DNA of 39,418 bases, from the NCBI RefSeq assembly GCF_014645835.1, contig NZ_BMMM01000004.1, forward strand, positions 493,759 through 533,176, read 5' to 3'. Position numbers and translations under genes: made by a program. This DNA comes from Streptomyces albiflavescens. GTDB taxonomy: Bacteria; Actinomycetota; Actinomycetes; Streptomycetales; Streptomycetaceae. Below are positions 31,880 through 39,418 of the stretch, piece by piece (position 1 is the first letter of the stretch; the number at the start of each line of letters is the position of its first letter). The notes beneath the pieces were generated by a model, which saw only the letters and a list, made by a program, of their open reading frames with translations, searched no databases and was not told the origin of the DNA.

Positions 31880-33169
31880 TCAGGGGCAGAGATTCACGTG
31901 CCGGACGGCCAGGACGTGCCCCGCCGCGTCGATGAGGCGGCTGCGGGCGAGGTGTCCACCGGCCACCGCGTTGGTGATCGCCGAGGCGATCGAGGACGTC
32001 TGGGAGCCGACATTGCTCCCCAGGTCGAACAGGACCATGTCGGCACCGGAGCGCAGAGCCTGGACGGCGGCGGCGGGGACGCTGAAGCCGGCGGCGGAGA
32101 TCGCCTTGGCGCTGAGCGAGTCGGTGACCACCAGCCCCTTGAAGCCCAGCTTGCCGCGCAGCTCGTAGCTGATGACGGTGGGTGACAGGCTCGCCGGATT
32201 GGTGCCCAGGCCCGGCACGATGTTGTTGGAGACCATGATGGCCGGGGCACCGGCCTGGATGGCCGCCGTGAACGGCGGGATGCCCACCTTTTGCAGGGTG
32301 GACCAGGGCAGGGTGCGGGCAGGGCCGAAGTCGGAGTTGTAGGTGGAGCCGCCGAGGCCCGGGAAGTGCTTGACGACGGGTATCACGCCTCCGGCGCGCA
32401 GCCCGTTCATGTACGCGACACCGGCCTTGGAGACCACCGAGGTGTTGCCGCTGAAGGACCGCCACCCGTCGGGATTCGTCTTGCTGGGTGCCTCGTTCCT
32501 GCCGTCGACGTCGACCACCGGCGCGAGATCCATGTTGACCTGGGCGGCCGCCATCTTGGTGGCGACCTTCGTGACGTTCAGCTGGATCTGAGCCGGGGTC
32601 CAGTGCGCGCCCATGTACGCGGGCCAGGGCAGGGAGCCGACGAGGTTCGACATGCGCTGGATGCCGCCGCCCTCCTCGTCGGTCATCACCAACAGGCCCA
32701 GGTGGCCGGGTACATGGGACTTCAGGGCGTTCAGCCGGGCGCCGAGGTCGGACGGCGCCTTGCTGCCGAACAGCAGCACACCGCCCGCACCGGCGCTCAC
32801 CTCGGAGGTGGCGTCGGACACCGAGGTCTCCGACACCGGGACGGCGATGGTCAGCATGGCCAGCCGGCGGTTCGACCACCCGGCCAACTTCGTGCTGTTG
32901 GTGCACGCGGCGGTGGTGGTGAGGTCCGGGGCGAGGGACGAACCGGAGCGAGGGACGGACGAAGGAGAGGGGGAACGCGTGGCGGTCGGGGCGAGGGACT
33001 CGCCGGGGCCGCTGGAGTGCGGGGACGCCTTGGGGGTGCCCGTGCCACAGCCCGCCAGGAGCACCGCCGCCACGGCGGCGGTGCTCAGTCTGCGTGCGGG
33101 TGTGGCCCGGCCGGGGAGCCGCGGCGGTGCTGTCGTGCTGATGCGGTCACGGTGCGACGGGTGATTCAT
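31880..33169 (-). CDS. glycoside hydrolase family 3 (NagZ-like) lipoprotein
   Basis: Predicted exported 429-aa lipoprotein: a signal peptide (RLSTAAVAAVLLAGC) with the lipobox Cys at residue 41, a Ser/Pro-rich spacer to about 85, then one GH3 barrel. Family landmarks are VMTDEEGGGIQRM, NMDLAPVVDVDGRN, VIPVVKHFPGLGGS and VVTDSLSAKAISAAG with the nucleophile Asp. NagZ enzymes remove N-acetylglucosamine from muropeptides. In them KHFPGHG is followed by an Asp-Ser-His dyad; here the corresponding stretch reads Asn-Ser-Asp, so the usual general acid/base is not conserved. Whether it is active is open. The ATG at 33167-33169 has a perfect AAGGAGG. It lies between the transpeptidases and pmt, flanked by copies of the pmt tail, which suggests it was inserted there. 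Confidence 0.88.
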   Translation of the reverse strand: MNHPSHRDRISTTAPPRLPGRATPARRLSTAAVAAVLLAGCGTGTPKASPHSSGPGESLAPTATRSPSPSSVPRSGSSLAPDLTTTAACTNSTKLAGWSNRRLAMLTIAVPVSETSVSDATSEVSAGAGGVLLFGSKAPSDLGARLNALKSHVPGHLGLLVMTDEEGGGIQRMSNLVGSLPWPAYMGAHWTPAQIQLNVTKVATKMAAAQVNMDLAPVVDVDGRNEAPSKTNPDGWRSFSGNTSVVSKAGVAYMNGLRAGGVIPVVKHFPGLGGSTYNSDFGPARTLPWSTLQKVGIPPFTAAIQAGAPAIMVSNNIVPGLGTNPASLSPTVISYELRGKLGFKGLVVTDSLSAKAISAAGFSVPAAAVQALRSGADMVLFDLGSNVGSQTSSIASAITNAVAGGHLARSRLIDAAGHVLAVRHVNLCP

Positions 33170-33193
33170 CGCCCGGCCTCCTTATCGGAAGAC

Positions 33194-33210
33194 GCGACGG
33201 TACCCGTCGC
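33194..33210. promoter_or_regulatory. palindrome upstream of the NagZ-like gene
   Basis: GCGACGG-TAC-CCGTCGC is a perfect 7-bp dyad, 24 bp before the start codon. It may be an operator or a leader hairpin; no regulator is suggested by the neighbours. A second small hairpin, TCACG/CGTGA, is at 33236-33248. Confidence 0.4.
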
Positions 33211-33381
33211 GCTGAGGGCCGTATGAGCAGGAGATTCACGAAGCGTGAGATGCGTACCAGCCCGCGTTTGTTCGCTGGTCCGCAGTCGCCATACCAGGGT
33301 CTCGCGTCTCGGCTGGAAGTTCAGCCGACGTGAGTGGGGGCCGCTCAGGACTTGCCCTCGACCGCTGACGGCCGACAACGA

Positions 33382-33416
33382 CCAGGAGGGCGCGACAGTC
33401 GGCCGCGCCCTCTTGG
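33382..33416 (-). terminator. hairpin after pmt
   Basis: A 13-bp stem (33382-33394 with 33404-33416, one G-T pair) and a 9-base loop, 14 bp beyond the pmt stop. It probably ends the pmt transcript before the NagZ-like gene. Confidence 0.75.
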
Positions 33417-33430
33417 TTACGTCTGCCCGG

Positions 33431-35170
33431 CTAGACCCAGGTATCCAGCCACATCCGCGACCGCCACTGGTCGATGGGGATGGCGGTGCCGGTGTACAGC
33501 GGCCAGAAGTAGATGAAGTTCCACGCGATCAGCAGGACCAGGACACCCGCGCCCGCCGCGCCGATGACGCGGCGGCGTTCGCCCGCGCCGGGTGGGCCGA
33601 GGATCGCGCCGATCATCATCGCGACGGCCAGGCACAGGAACGGGACGAAGACGACGGCGTAGAAGAAGAAGATCGTGCGCTCCTGGTACATGAACCAGGG
33701 GAGGTATCCGGCCGCGATGCCGCAGGCGATGGCGCCCGCGCGCCAGTCGCGGCGGAACGCCCAGCGCCAGAGCACATAGGCGATCGCGAAGCAGGCCGCC
33801 CACCACAGGAGGGGGGTGCCGAGCGCCAGCACCTCACGGGCGCACTTGTCGCCCGCGTCGGTGGGGCAACCGTCCTTGCCGGGCAGCGGGGACTCGTAGA
33901 AGTACGAGACCGGGCGGCCCAGGACGATCCAGCTCCACGGGTTCGACTGGTAGGTGTGCGGGGACGAGAGGCCGACGTGGAACTTGTACACCTCGTGCTC
34001 GTAGTGCCACAGGCTGCGCAGCCAGTCGGGCAGGAAGGCGAAACTGCCGCCCTTGCCGTCCGTCACCGCCCAGTTGCGGAAGTAGCCGCCCTTGCCGTTG
34101 TCGGGGGAGAGGATCCAGCCCGTCCAGGAGAAGAGATACACGGCCAGGGCGACCGGGACCGTCGCCAGGAACGTGATGCCCGTGTCGTGCTTGAGGGCCG
34201 CCAGGTACGGGCGGTGGGCGCCCGCGACCCGGCGCGAGGCCGCGTCCCACAGGACCGCCATCACGCAGAACGCGGCGAGGATGTAGAGGCCGTTCCACTT
34301 GGTGCCGATGGCCAGGCCCAGCATCAGGCCGGCCCCCCAGCGCCAGGGGCGCCAGCCGAGGCGGGTCGTTTCGGCGGCGTGCGCGTCGGGACGTACGACT
34401 CCGTCCGCGTCGGCGGGCAGGGCCGCCGCCAGCCTCGCCCGCGCCTTGTCGCGGTCGATGACCAGACAGCCGAAGGCCGCGAGTACGAAGAACATCAGCA
34501 CGCCGTCGAGCAGCGAGGTGCGGCTCATGACGAAGTGCAGGCCGTCCACCGCCATCAGCGCGCCCGCGAGACAGCCGAGGAACGTCGAGCGGAACAGCCG
34601 GCGCCCGATCCGGCACAGCAGCAGCACCGACAGCGTGCCGAGCAGCGCCGTCATGAACCGCCAGCCGAACGGGTTGAACCCGAACATCCACTCGCCGAGC
34701 CCGATGACGTACTTGCCGACCGGTGGGTGCACCACGTAGGCGGCGTCGCTCGGGATCCGCACATGACCGTTGCCCTGCAGGATCAGGTCGTTGGCGTCCT
34801 TCGCCCAGTTGACCTCGTATCCGCGGTGGATGAGCGCCCAGGCGTCCTTGGCGTAGTACGTCTCGTCGAATATCACCGCCTTCGGGCTGCCCAGGTTCCA
34901 GAACCGCAGCAGTCCGGCGAGCAGCGTCACCAGGAGCGGGCCGACCCAGCCCGACCAGCGCGTGATGCGCTCGGCGACGTCGTGGCGCAGCCCGATCGTG
35001 GCCCAGATGCGCGGGCTGGGCTCGGCGTACGGCGGCACGAGCCGGTCGCGGACGTCGCTTCTGGGCGGCGCCGTGTATCCGAAGCGGCGCAGCCGCTGCT
35101 GCCACGACGGCCGCTGCTCTTGGGCGGCCTGGCCCTGCCGGGTGTCCGTGGAGGACGCGGTACTGGTCAC
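33431..35170 (-). CDS. pmt: protein O-mannosyltransferase (dolichyl-phosphate-mannose-protein mannosyltransferase)
   Basis: Integral membrane GT39 enzyme of 579 aa that moves mannose from polyprenyl-phosphate-mannose to exported proteins as they leave through Sec. In S. coelicolor its orthologue is needed for phage phiC31 infection and affects antibiotic sensitivity. It has a hydrophilic N-terminus with FGYTAPPRSDVRDRL, then about 11 membrane helices. The first large outer loop carries FDETYYAKDAWAL with the essential Asp-Glu pair, followed by HPPVGKYVIGLGEWMFG. A conserved C-terminal NFIYFWPLYTGTAIP segment ends the protein. GTG 35168-35170 (MTSTASSTD) is chosen; an upstream frame to 35293 would overlap the divergent rsmI. 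A 3' fragment is duplicated at 31776-31855. Confidence 0.93.
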   Translation of the reverse strand: MTSTASSTDTRQGQAAQEQRPSWQQRLRRFGYTAPPRSDVRDRLVPPYAEPSPRIWATIGLRHDVAERITRWSGWVGPLLVTLLAGLLRFWNLGSPKAVIFDETYYAKDAWALIHRGYEVNWAKDANDLILQGNGHVRIPSDAAYVVHPPVGKYVIGLGEWMFGFNPFGWRFMTALLGTLSVLLLCRIGRRLFRSTFLGCLAGALMAVDGLHFVMSRTSLLDGVLMFFVLAAFGCLVIDRDKARARLAAALPADADGVVRPDAHAAETTRLGWRPWRWGAGLMLGLAIGTKWNGLYILAAFCVMAVLWDAASRRVAGAHRPYLAALKHDTGITFLATVPVALAVYLFSWTGWILSPDNGKGGYFRNWAVTDGKGGSFAFLPDWLRSLWHYEHEVYKFHVGLSSPHTYQSNPWSWIVLGRPVSYFYESPLPGKDGCPTDAGDKCAREVLALGTPLLWWAACFAIAYVLWRWAFRRDWRAGAIACGIAAGYLPWFMYQERTIFFFYAVVFVPFLCLAVAMMIGAILGPPGAGERRRVIGAAGAGVLVLLIAWNFIYFWPLYTGTAIPIDQWRSRMWLDTWV

Positions 35171-35232
35171 CGCGCCATCGTAGGGAACACGTCTGTGGGA
35201 GTCCCGTGCCTGGGCCCTGCGAGGATGGAACC

Positions 35233-36090
35233 GTGACAGGAACCCTTGTGTTGGCAGGCACTCCCATCGGTGACATCTCGGACGCGCCGCCACGGCTCGC
35301 CGCCGAACTGGCCGGGGCCGATGTCGTCGCCGCCGAGGACACCCGGCGGCTGCGACGGCTCACCCAGGCGCTCGGCGTGCAGCCCGCCGGGCGCGTCGTG
35401 TCGTACTTCGAGGGCAATGAGGCGGCTCGTACGCCGGAGCTCGTCGAGGCGCTGGCCGGCGGGGCGCGGGTGCTGCTGGTGACCGACGCGGGGATGCCGT
35501 CCGTCTCGGACCCGGGATACCGGCTGGTCGCGGCCGCCGTCGAGAAGGACATCAAGGTCACGGCCGTACCCGGCCCCTCCGCCGTGCTCACCGCGCTCGC
35601 ACTGTCCGGGCTGCCCGTCGACCGCTTCTGCTTCGAGGGCTTCCTGCCCAGGAAGGCGGGCGAACGCCTGTCGCGGCTGCGCGAGGTCGCCGACGAGCGG
35701 CGCACCCTCGTCTACTTCGAGGCACCCCACCGGCTCGACGACACCCTCGCCGCGATGGCCGAGGTGTTCGGGACGGAGCGGCGCGCCGCCGTCTGCCGAG
35801 AGCTCACCAAGACGTACGAGGAGATCAAGCGCGGCCCGCTGGGTGAGCTGGCCGCCTGGGCCGCCGAGGGCGTACGCGGCGAGATCACCGTCGTCGTCGA
35901 GGGCGCCGCCGAGAAGGGCGCCGAGGAACTGGACGCCGCCGAGCTGGTGCGCAGGGTGCAGGTGCGCGAGGAGGCCGGGGAGCGGCGCAAGGAGGCGATC
36001 GCGGCCGTCGCCGCGGAGGCGGGAATTCCCAAGCGCGACGTCTTCGATGCGGTCGTCGCGGCAAAGAATGCCGCACGAAGCGCCCCATAG
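35233..36090 (+). CDS. rsmI: 16S rRNA (cytidine(1402)-2'-O)-methyltransferase
   Basis: SAM-dependent ribose methyltransferase acting on C1402 in the decoding centre of 16S rRNA. The 285-aa product has the tetrapyrrole-methylase-fold motifs TLVLAGTPIGDISD, VVAAEDTRRLRRL, ARVLLVTDAGMPSVSDPGYRLV, the AVPGPSAVLTALALSGLP loop and LVYFEAPHRL; KTYEEIKRGPLGEL and a helical C-terminal domain with GIPKRDVFDAVV follow. GTG 35233 is preceded by GAGGATGG; the open frame from 35206 adds nine unlikely residues. It diverges from pmt with 62 bp between, as in mycobacteria (Rv1002c/Rv1003, from memory). Confidence 0.93.
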   Translation: MTGTLVLAGTPIGDISDAPPRLAAELAGADVVAAEDTRRLRRLTQALGVQPAGRVVSYFEGNEAARTPELVEALAGGARVLLVTDAGMPSVSDPGYRLVAAAVEKDIKVTAVPGPSAVLTALALSGLPVDRFCFEGFLPRKAGERLSRLREVADERRTLVYFEAPHRLDDTLAAMAEVFGTERRAAVCRELTKTYEEIKRGPLGELAAWAAEGVRGEITVVVEGAAEKGAEELDAAELVRRVQVREEAGERRKEAIAAVAAEAGIPKRDVFDAVVAAKNAARSAP

Positions 36091-36224
36091 AAGAGCAAAG
36101 GACGGTCGCCCAAGGCAAAGCTCAGGCCGGGTGGCGAGAGCGTTCCGACAAGGAACGCCCAAAACGACTCCAATAGTCGACAGACCTGATGCGTTCGCGC
36201 CGGGAGAAGCGTCCACTGATTGAA

Positions 36225-36260
36225 GGGACGTACCCGTCCCTCGCCCCCGTACGCGGGGGC
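36225..36260 (+). promoter_or_regulatory. two tandem hairpins in the leader of the zinc-ribbon gene
   Basis: GGGACG-TACC-CGTCCC (36225-36240) and GCCCCCG-TACG-CGGGGGC (36243-36260) stand 2 bp apart, 28 bp before the next gene's ATG. Either could terminate transcription from rsmI or shape the leader. Nothing else is recognised in the 198-bp gap. Confidence 0.45.
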
Positions 36261-36288
36261 GCTTGTCCAGCGGACAGCAGGAGCTGGC

Positions 36289-36708
36289 ATGAGTGAGATC
36301 GCAGGGCAGACCGGCCACCGCGGTGCGGCGACCGCCGTTGTCAACGAGTCGTATTCCTTCGCCTGCATGCGCTGCGGGCACGGCTGGGAGCAGTCGTACG
36401 AGATAGAGCACCACCTCGACGCCGAGGGCAACGAGTTCGTCAGGTACGTGGCCGACGGCCGGGTCGTACCGTCACCGCTGAGCCGGCCCAGCTGCCAGAA
36501 CTGCGACAGCCATGTGGTGCGCATCATGCGTCCGGGACAGGTGTCCTCGGCGCGCAACTCCCAGCAGCGGCCGGTTGCGGCACGGCAGCCCGAGCTCCGG
36601 GCGGACGCCCCCGAGACGGCGACAGGGGAGCCCGGCGAGCCCCGCGAGTCCCACCACTGGCACCTCTCCGACCTCCTGCACCCCTTCCACCACCGCAAGG
36701 CGGGCTGA
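36289..36708 (+). CDS. zinc-ribbon protein of unknown function
   Basis: 139-aa hydrophilic protein. A four-cysteine zinc ribbon is evident: FACMRCGHGWEQSY near residues 24-37 and RPSCQNCDSHVVRIMRPG near 66-83. Between them lies EIEHHLDAEGNEFVRYVADG. The last 50 residues are Pro/Glu-rich and end in a His-rich SHHWHLSDLLHPFHHRK, which could bind metal. ATG 36289 has CAGGAG at good spacing. It resembles conserved Streptomyces hypothetical proteins; I cannot name a function. It lies between rsmI and tatD, where mycobacteria have other genes. Confidence 0.8.
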   Translation: MSEIAGQTGHRGAATAVVNESYSFACMRCGHGWEQSYEIEHHLDAEGNEFVRYVADGRVVPSPLSRPSCQNCDSHVVRIMRPGQVSSARNSQQRPVAARQPELRADAPETATGEPGEPRESHHWHLSDLLHPFHHRKAG

Positions 36709-36821
36709 TCCGCCGGACGGCGGGCCGATCCACGGCGCCGGCCGGTCCGACGGCCCGGTGGAATGACCTCCCGGCTCCCCGCGAGGTGAGGTCGGGCATG
36801 CCCCCTTCGTAGGATCGGGGC

Positions 36822-37691
36822 ATGCCTTCCCACGCCGAAGCCCCGCCACTGCCGGAGCCCCTCCGGGTTCCTGTCGCCGACTCGCACACCCATCTCGACA
36901 TGCAGTCCGGCACGGTGGAGGAGAGCCTCGCCAAGGCCGCGTCGGTCGGCGTGACGACGGTCGTCCAGGTCGGCTGCGACGTGAACGGCTCGCGCTGGGC
37001 GGCGCAGACGGCGGCCGAGTACGACGCCGTGCACGCGACCGTCGCGCTGCACCCCAACGAAGCGCCCCGGATCGTGCACGGCGACCCGGACGGCTGGTCC
37101 CGGCAGGGCGCGCGGCAGCCGGGCGGAGACGCCGCGCTGGACGAGGCGCTGGCGGAAATAGACCGGCTCGCCGCCCTTCCCCAGGTCAAGGGCGTCGGCG
37201 AGACCGGGCTCGACTACTTCCGTACGGGCCCCGAGGGCAAGGCGGCGCAGGAGCGGTCCTTCCGCGCCCACATCGAGATCGCCAAACGGCACGGCAAGGC
37301 CCTGGTCATCCACGACCGCGACGCCCACACCGACGTGCTGCGCATCCTCAAGGAGGAGGGCGCGCCGGACCGGACCGTCTTCCACTGCTACTCCGGCGAC
37401 GCCGCGATGGCCGAGCTCTGCGCCGACGCGGGCTATTTCATGTCCTTCGCCGGCAACATGACCTTCAAGAACGCCCAGCCGTTGCGCGACGCGCTGGCCG
37501 TGGCGCCCCTGGAACTCGTCCTCGTCGAGACCGACGCGCCCTTCCTGACACCCTCTCCGTACCGCGGACGGCCTAACGCGCCGTATCTCATTCCGGTCAC
37601 GGTGCGTGCGATGGCAGCTGTACGGGGCATCGACGAGGACGCGCTGGCGACCTCGATCTCCGCGAACACGGCGCGCGCTTTCGATTACTGA
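36822..37691 (+). CDS. TatD family metal-dependent DNase
   Basis: Predicted metal-dependent exonuclease/hydrolase of 289 aa in the amidohydrolase fold, implicated in DNA repair and fragment turnover. Metal-binding motifs are present: VADSHTHLDM (residues 18-27), GVGETGLDYFR with the bridging Glu, LVIHDRDAH, FHCYSGD and VLVETDAPFL. The C-terminus RPNAPYLIPVTVRAMA ... ANTARAF is typical. It precedes rpfB, the same order as Rv1008-Rv1009 in M. tuberculosis (from memory). Confidence 0.93.
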   Translation: MPSHAEAPPLPEPLRVPVADSHTHLDMQSGTVEESLAKAASVGVTTVVQVGCDVNGSRWAAQTAAEYDAVHATVALHPNEAPRIVHGDPDGWSRQGARQPGGDAALDEALAEIDRLAALPQVKGVGETGLDYFRTGPEGKAAQERSFRAHIEIAKRHGKALVIHDRDAHTDVLRILKEEGAPDRTVFHCYSGDAAMAELCADAGYFMSFAGNMTFKNAQPLRDALAVAPLELVLVETDAPFLTPSPYRGRPNAPYLIPVTVRAMAAVRGIDEDALATSISANTARAFDY

Positions 37692-37763
37692 CGGATAACG
37701 GTTCCGGGGGTTCTCCCGGGGTGCACCTCAGGGGAGCGTCGCGACACAGCGTAGCCGGGTTGC

Positions 37764-37793
37764 TTGGGAGAGTGACGATCGCTCCGCTAGGTT
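37764..37793 (+). promoter_or_regulatory. candidate rpfB promoter
   Basis: TTGGGA (37764-37769) and TAGGTT (37788-37793) with an 18-bp spacer stand about 85 bp before the rpfB GTG. A weak GC hairpin at 37704-37719 would separate it from tatD. No c-di-AMP (ydaO) riboswitch signature, known ahead of rpfA in Streptomyces, was recognised in this leader. Confidence 0.4.
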
Positions 37794-37879
37794 CTGGTCG
37801 CCCACCCGTCTCCCGCCACCACCCTGCATGAGCCCTTCGGGCGCACCTTTTTCTCCGCCGGACCCTGGAGCGTGTCGTC

Positions 37880-39322
37880 GTGAGCAGCTCGCAGTACGAG
37901 ACGTATGGACCGACTGGCGTCGCCTATGGCACCGGTACTGCTGGTGGCACTGGTGTTGTCCGTGGCACCGGTCTTGCCGGCAGCCCTGATGACACCGGCG
38001 CCGGCGGTGTCCCCGGTGCGACAGGAACGGCGTACGGGAAATTCGAGCCGTCGTACGGCCGCGGCCACCCGGACACCTACCGGCCCGCGTACGAGGCGAC
38101 CCGGGTGGCCGTGCCGGAGGCGCCGACGGAACCCCGGCTGCCCCGGCAGGGGCAGGGGTACGGGGCTCCCGCGCCCGGCGGTCGCGCCCAGGCCCGGCGT
38201 GCGGCACGGCGCAAGCGCACCAGCGAGCGTCCCGATGCCCTGCGACGGCTGCTCCCGCAGGCGCTGGTCGTGGCATTCCTGGCCGGAGGCACCTCCGCGT
38301 TCGTCGCCAACGACAAGGCGATCGAGCTCAGCGTCGACGGGAAGCCGCGCACCCTGCACACCTTCGCGGACGACGTCGGCGAACTGCTGGCCGACGAGGG
38401 CGTCGAGGTCGGCGGGCACGACGTCGTCGCGCCCGCGATCGGCACGGCGCTCGCCAACGGCGACGAGATCGCGGTTCATTACGGGCGCCCCCTGCAACTC
38501 ACCCTCGACGGACACCGGCGCAAGGTGTGGACGACGGCGCGCACCGTGGACGAGGCGCTCCGACAGCTCGGGGTGCGTGCGGAGGGCGCGTACGTGTCGA
38601 CGTCGCGCTCCCGGCGCATCGGGCGCGAGGGCCTCACGCTGGACGTCCGCACCGAGCGCACCGTGACGTTCATGGCGGACGGGCGGGCGCGGACGATCCG
38701 TACGAACGCCGCGAGCGTCCAGGAGGCCGTCGAGGAGGCCGGGATCACCCTGCACGGCCAGGACACCACCTCCGTCGCACCCCGGAGCTTCCCGCGCGAC
38801 GGGCAGACGGTCACCGTGATGCGGGTCACCCGGAGCAGGGAGGTCCGCGACGAGCCGATTCCGTTCGAGGTACGGCGGACTCGGGACCCTTCGCTGTTCA
38901 GCGGCACGGAAGTCGTCGAGCGCGCCGGTCAGCCGGGGGCGCGGCGTGTCACCTATGCGCTCCGGACCGTCAACGGGGTCGAGCAGAAGCCGAGACGGAT
39001 CGAGTCCGAGGTGGTGCGGGAGCCGCGGACGCAGCTGGTGAAGATCGGCACGAAGCCGCATCCGGTGTCCGCCGCCGGGGCCGACGATCTGAACTGGTCC
39101 GGCCTCGCGGCGTGCGAGTCCGGTGGGCGGCCGGGGGCCGTGGATCCCTCCGGCACGTATGGCGGCCTCTACCAGTTCGACACCCACACCTGGCATGCCC
39201 TCGGCGGCTCCGGGCGCCCCCAGGACGCCTCCGCGTCCGAGCAGACCTTCCGTGCGAAGAAGCTGTATGTGCGGCGGGGGGCGAGCCCTTGGCCGCATTG
39301 TGGGCGGCGGCTGCGGGGGTAG
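37880..39322 (+). CDS. rpfB: resuscitation-promoting factor RpfB
   Basis: Cell-wall lytic transglycosylase involved in spore germination and growth. The 480-aa product has a low-complexity cytosolic N-terminus with Gly-Thr repeats (about 10-55), a basic region with RAQARRAARRKR, a membrane anchor (LLPQALVVAFLAGGTSAFVA, about 123-142), three DUF348 domains (LSVDGKPRTLHTFADDVGELL, LTLDGHRRKVWTTARTVDEAL, FMADGRARTIRTNAASVQEAV), a G5 domain (DEPIPFEVRRTRDPSLFSG ... REPRTQLVKIGTK) and the Rpf catalytic domain at about 403-480 with LAACESGG (Glu413) and YGGLYQFDTHTWHALGG. It is complete, ending WPHCGRRLRG. GTG 37880 follows GGAG at ten bases. It corresponds to S. coelicolor SCO3151 from memory. Confidence 0.94.
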   Translation: MSSSQYETYGPTGVAYGTGTAGGTGVVRGTGLAGSPDDTGAGGVPGATGTAYGKFEPSYGRGHPDTYRPAYEATRVAVPEAPTEPRLPRQGQGYGAPAPGGRAQARRAARRKRTSERPDALRRLLPQALVVAFLAGGTSAFVANDKAIELSVDGKPRTLHTFADDVGELLADEGVEVGGHDVVAPAIGTALANGDEIAVHYGRPLQLTLDGHRRKVWTTARTVDEALRQLGVRAEGAYVSTSRSRRIGREGLTLDVRTERTVTFMADGRARTIRTNAASVQEAVEEAGITLHGQDTTSVAPRSFPRDGQTVTVMRVTRSREVRDEPIPFEVRRTRDPSLFSGTEVVERAGQPGARRVTYALRTVNGVEQKPRRIESEVVREPRTQLVKIGTKPHPVSAAGADDLNWSGLAACESGGRPGAVDPSGTYGGLYQFDTHTWHALGGSGRPQDASASEQTFRAKKLYVRRGASPWPHCGRRLRG

Positions 39323-39360
39323 GGGTTTTCGCCCCCTCCGCCCCTGCCCGTCCCGTATCC

Positions 39361-39418
39361 GGGGGCTCCGCCCCCAGGCCCCCCAAAAGATCGCGCAGTT
39401 CCCCGCGCCCCTTTCGGG
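39361..39418. repeat. Streptomyces intergenic repeats at the window end
   Basis: GGGGGC-TCC-GCCCCC (39361-39375) is a hairpin often found after Streptomyces genes and may terminate rpfB. It is followed by GCGCAGTTCCCCGCGCCCCT, a repeat seen very widely between Streptomyces genes. The unit runs to the window edge and is probably cut. Confidence 0.65.

Noticed and set aside
37692..37879. A c-di-AMP (ydaO) riboswitch before rpfB.
   Set aside because: The conserved ydaO sequence blocks are not recognisable here; the known Streptomyces example is ahead of rpfA.
1..39418. CRISPR array, prophage or secondary-metabolite cluster.
   Set aside because: No regularly spaced repeats, phage structural genes or PKS/NRPS genes are present; the short repeats are palindromic intergenic units or small in-gene tandem arrays.

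Overview
The window is a stretch of Streptomyces chromosome. The signs are very high GC coding sequence with strong third-position GC bias, frequent GTG, TTG and possibly CTG starts, an SsgA-like sporulation protein, a SepX/GlpR divisome protein, a Tricorn protease, an RpfB muralytic enzyme, only one in-frame TTA codon that I found in any gene, and the short palindromic repeats common between Streptomyces genes. Much of the gene order (5-FCL, galU, moeA-like, GNAT, sepX, then pmt, rsmI, tatD, rpfB) matches, from memory, the Mycobacterium tuberculosis Rv0992c-Rv1009 block. Most of the window is therefore conserved actinobacterial core, with lineage-specific pieces inserted between core genes.

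Layout. 1-6225: a 5-FCL gene (cut by the window edge) diverges from galU. It is followed by the gephyrin-like glp/moeA, moaC, a mogA/moaB gene, a GNAT gene and sepX. 6323-8147: tRNA-Ala(CGC), a terminator, an MFS exporter with a TTA (bldA-type) leucine codon at codon 7, and a small inverted-repeat element. 8148-14100: a GNAT gene, exonuclease III, a MerR regulator, a three-gene operon (Baeyer-Villiger-type monooxygenase, alpha/beta hydrolase, SDR) resembling the mycobacterial mymA-lipR-sadH genes, and a small hydrophilic protein. 14200-20728: Tricorn protease diverging from a TetR gene, then an MMPL exporter; two 15-bp palindromes lie between Tricorn and tetR. 20809-26386: an SsgE-like protein diverging from an ECF-type metal transporter cbiMN-cbiQ-cbiO, which has a Nur-box-like site at its promoter; then ohrR, ohr and a serine hydrolase. 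26548-28240: an EamA transporter and ybaK, followed by a second, inverted copy of the small element. 28237-35170: two tandem transpeptidase paralogues, a GH3/NagZ-like lipoprotein flanked by a duplicated piece of the pmt 3' end, and pmt. 35233-39322: rsmI, a zinc-ribbon protein, a TatD nuclease and rpfB.

The most noteworthy observations are these: a non-autonomous transposable element present twice in inverted orientation, both times supplying the stop codon of its neighbour; a palindromic repeat inserted in frame in ybaK, adding 15 residues; a near-consensus Nur box overlapping the promoter of an apparently leaderless cbiMN whose predicted N-terminus keeps Met1/His2/His67; the mymA-like operon behind a perfect 18-bp palindrome; a duplicated pmt tail bracketing a NagZ-like gene that lacks the usual Asp-His dyad; and a compound tandem repeat at the ohrR start. 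No CRISPR array, prophage, integrase or complete insertion sequence was seen. No stretch longer than 300 bases lacks a gene.
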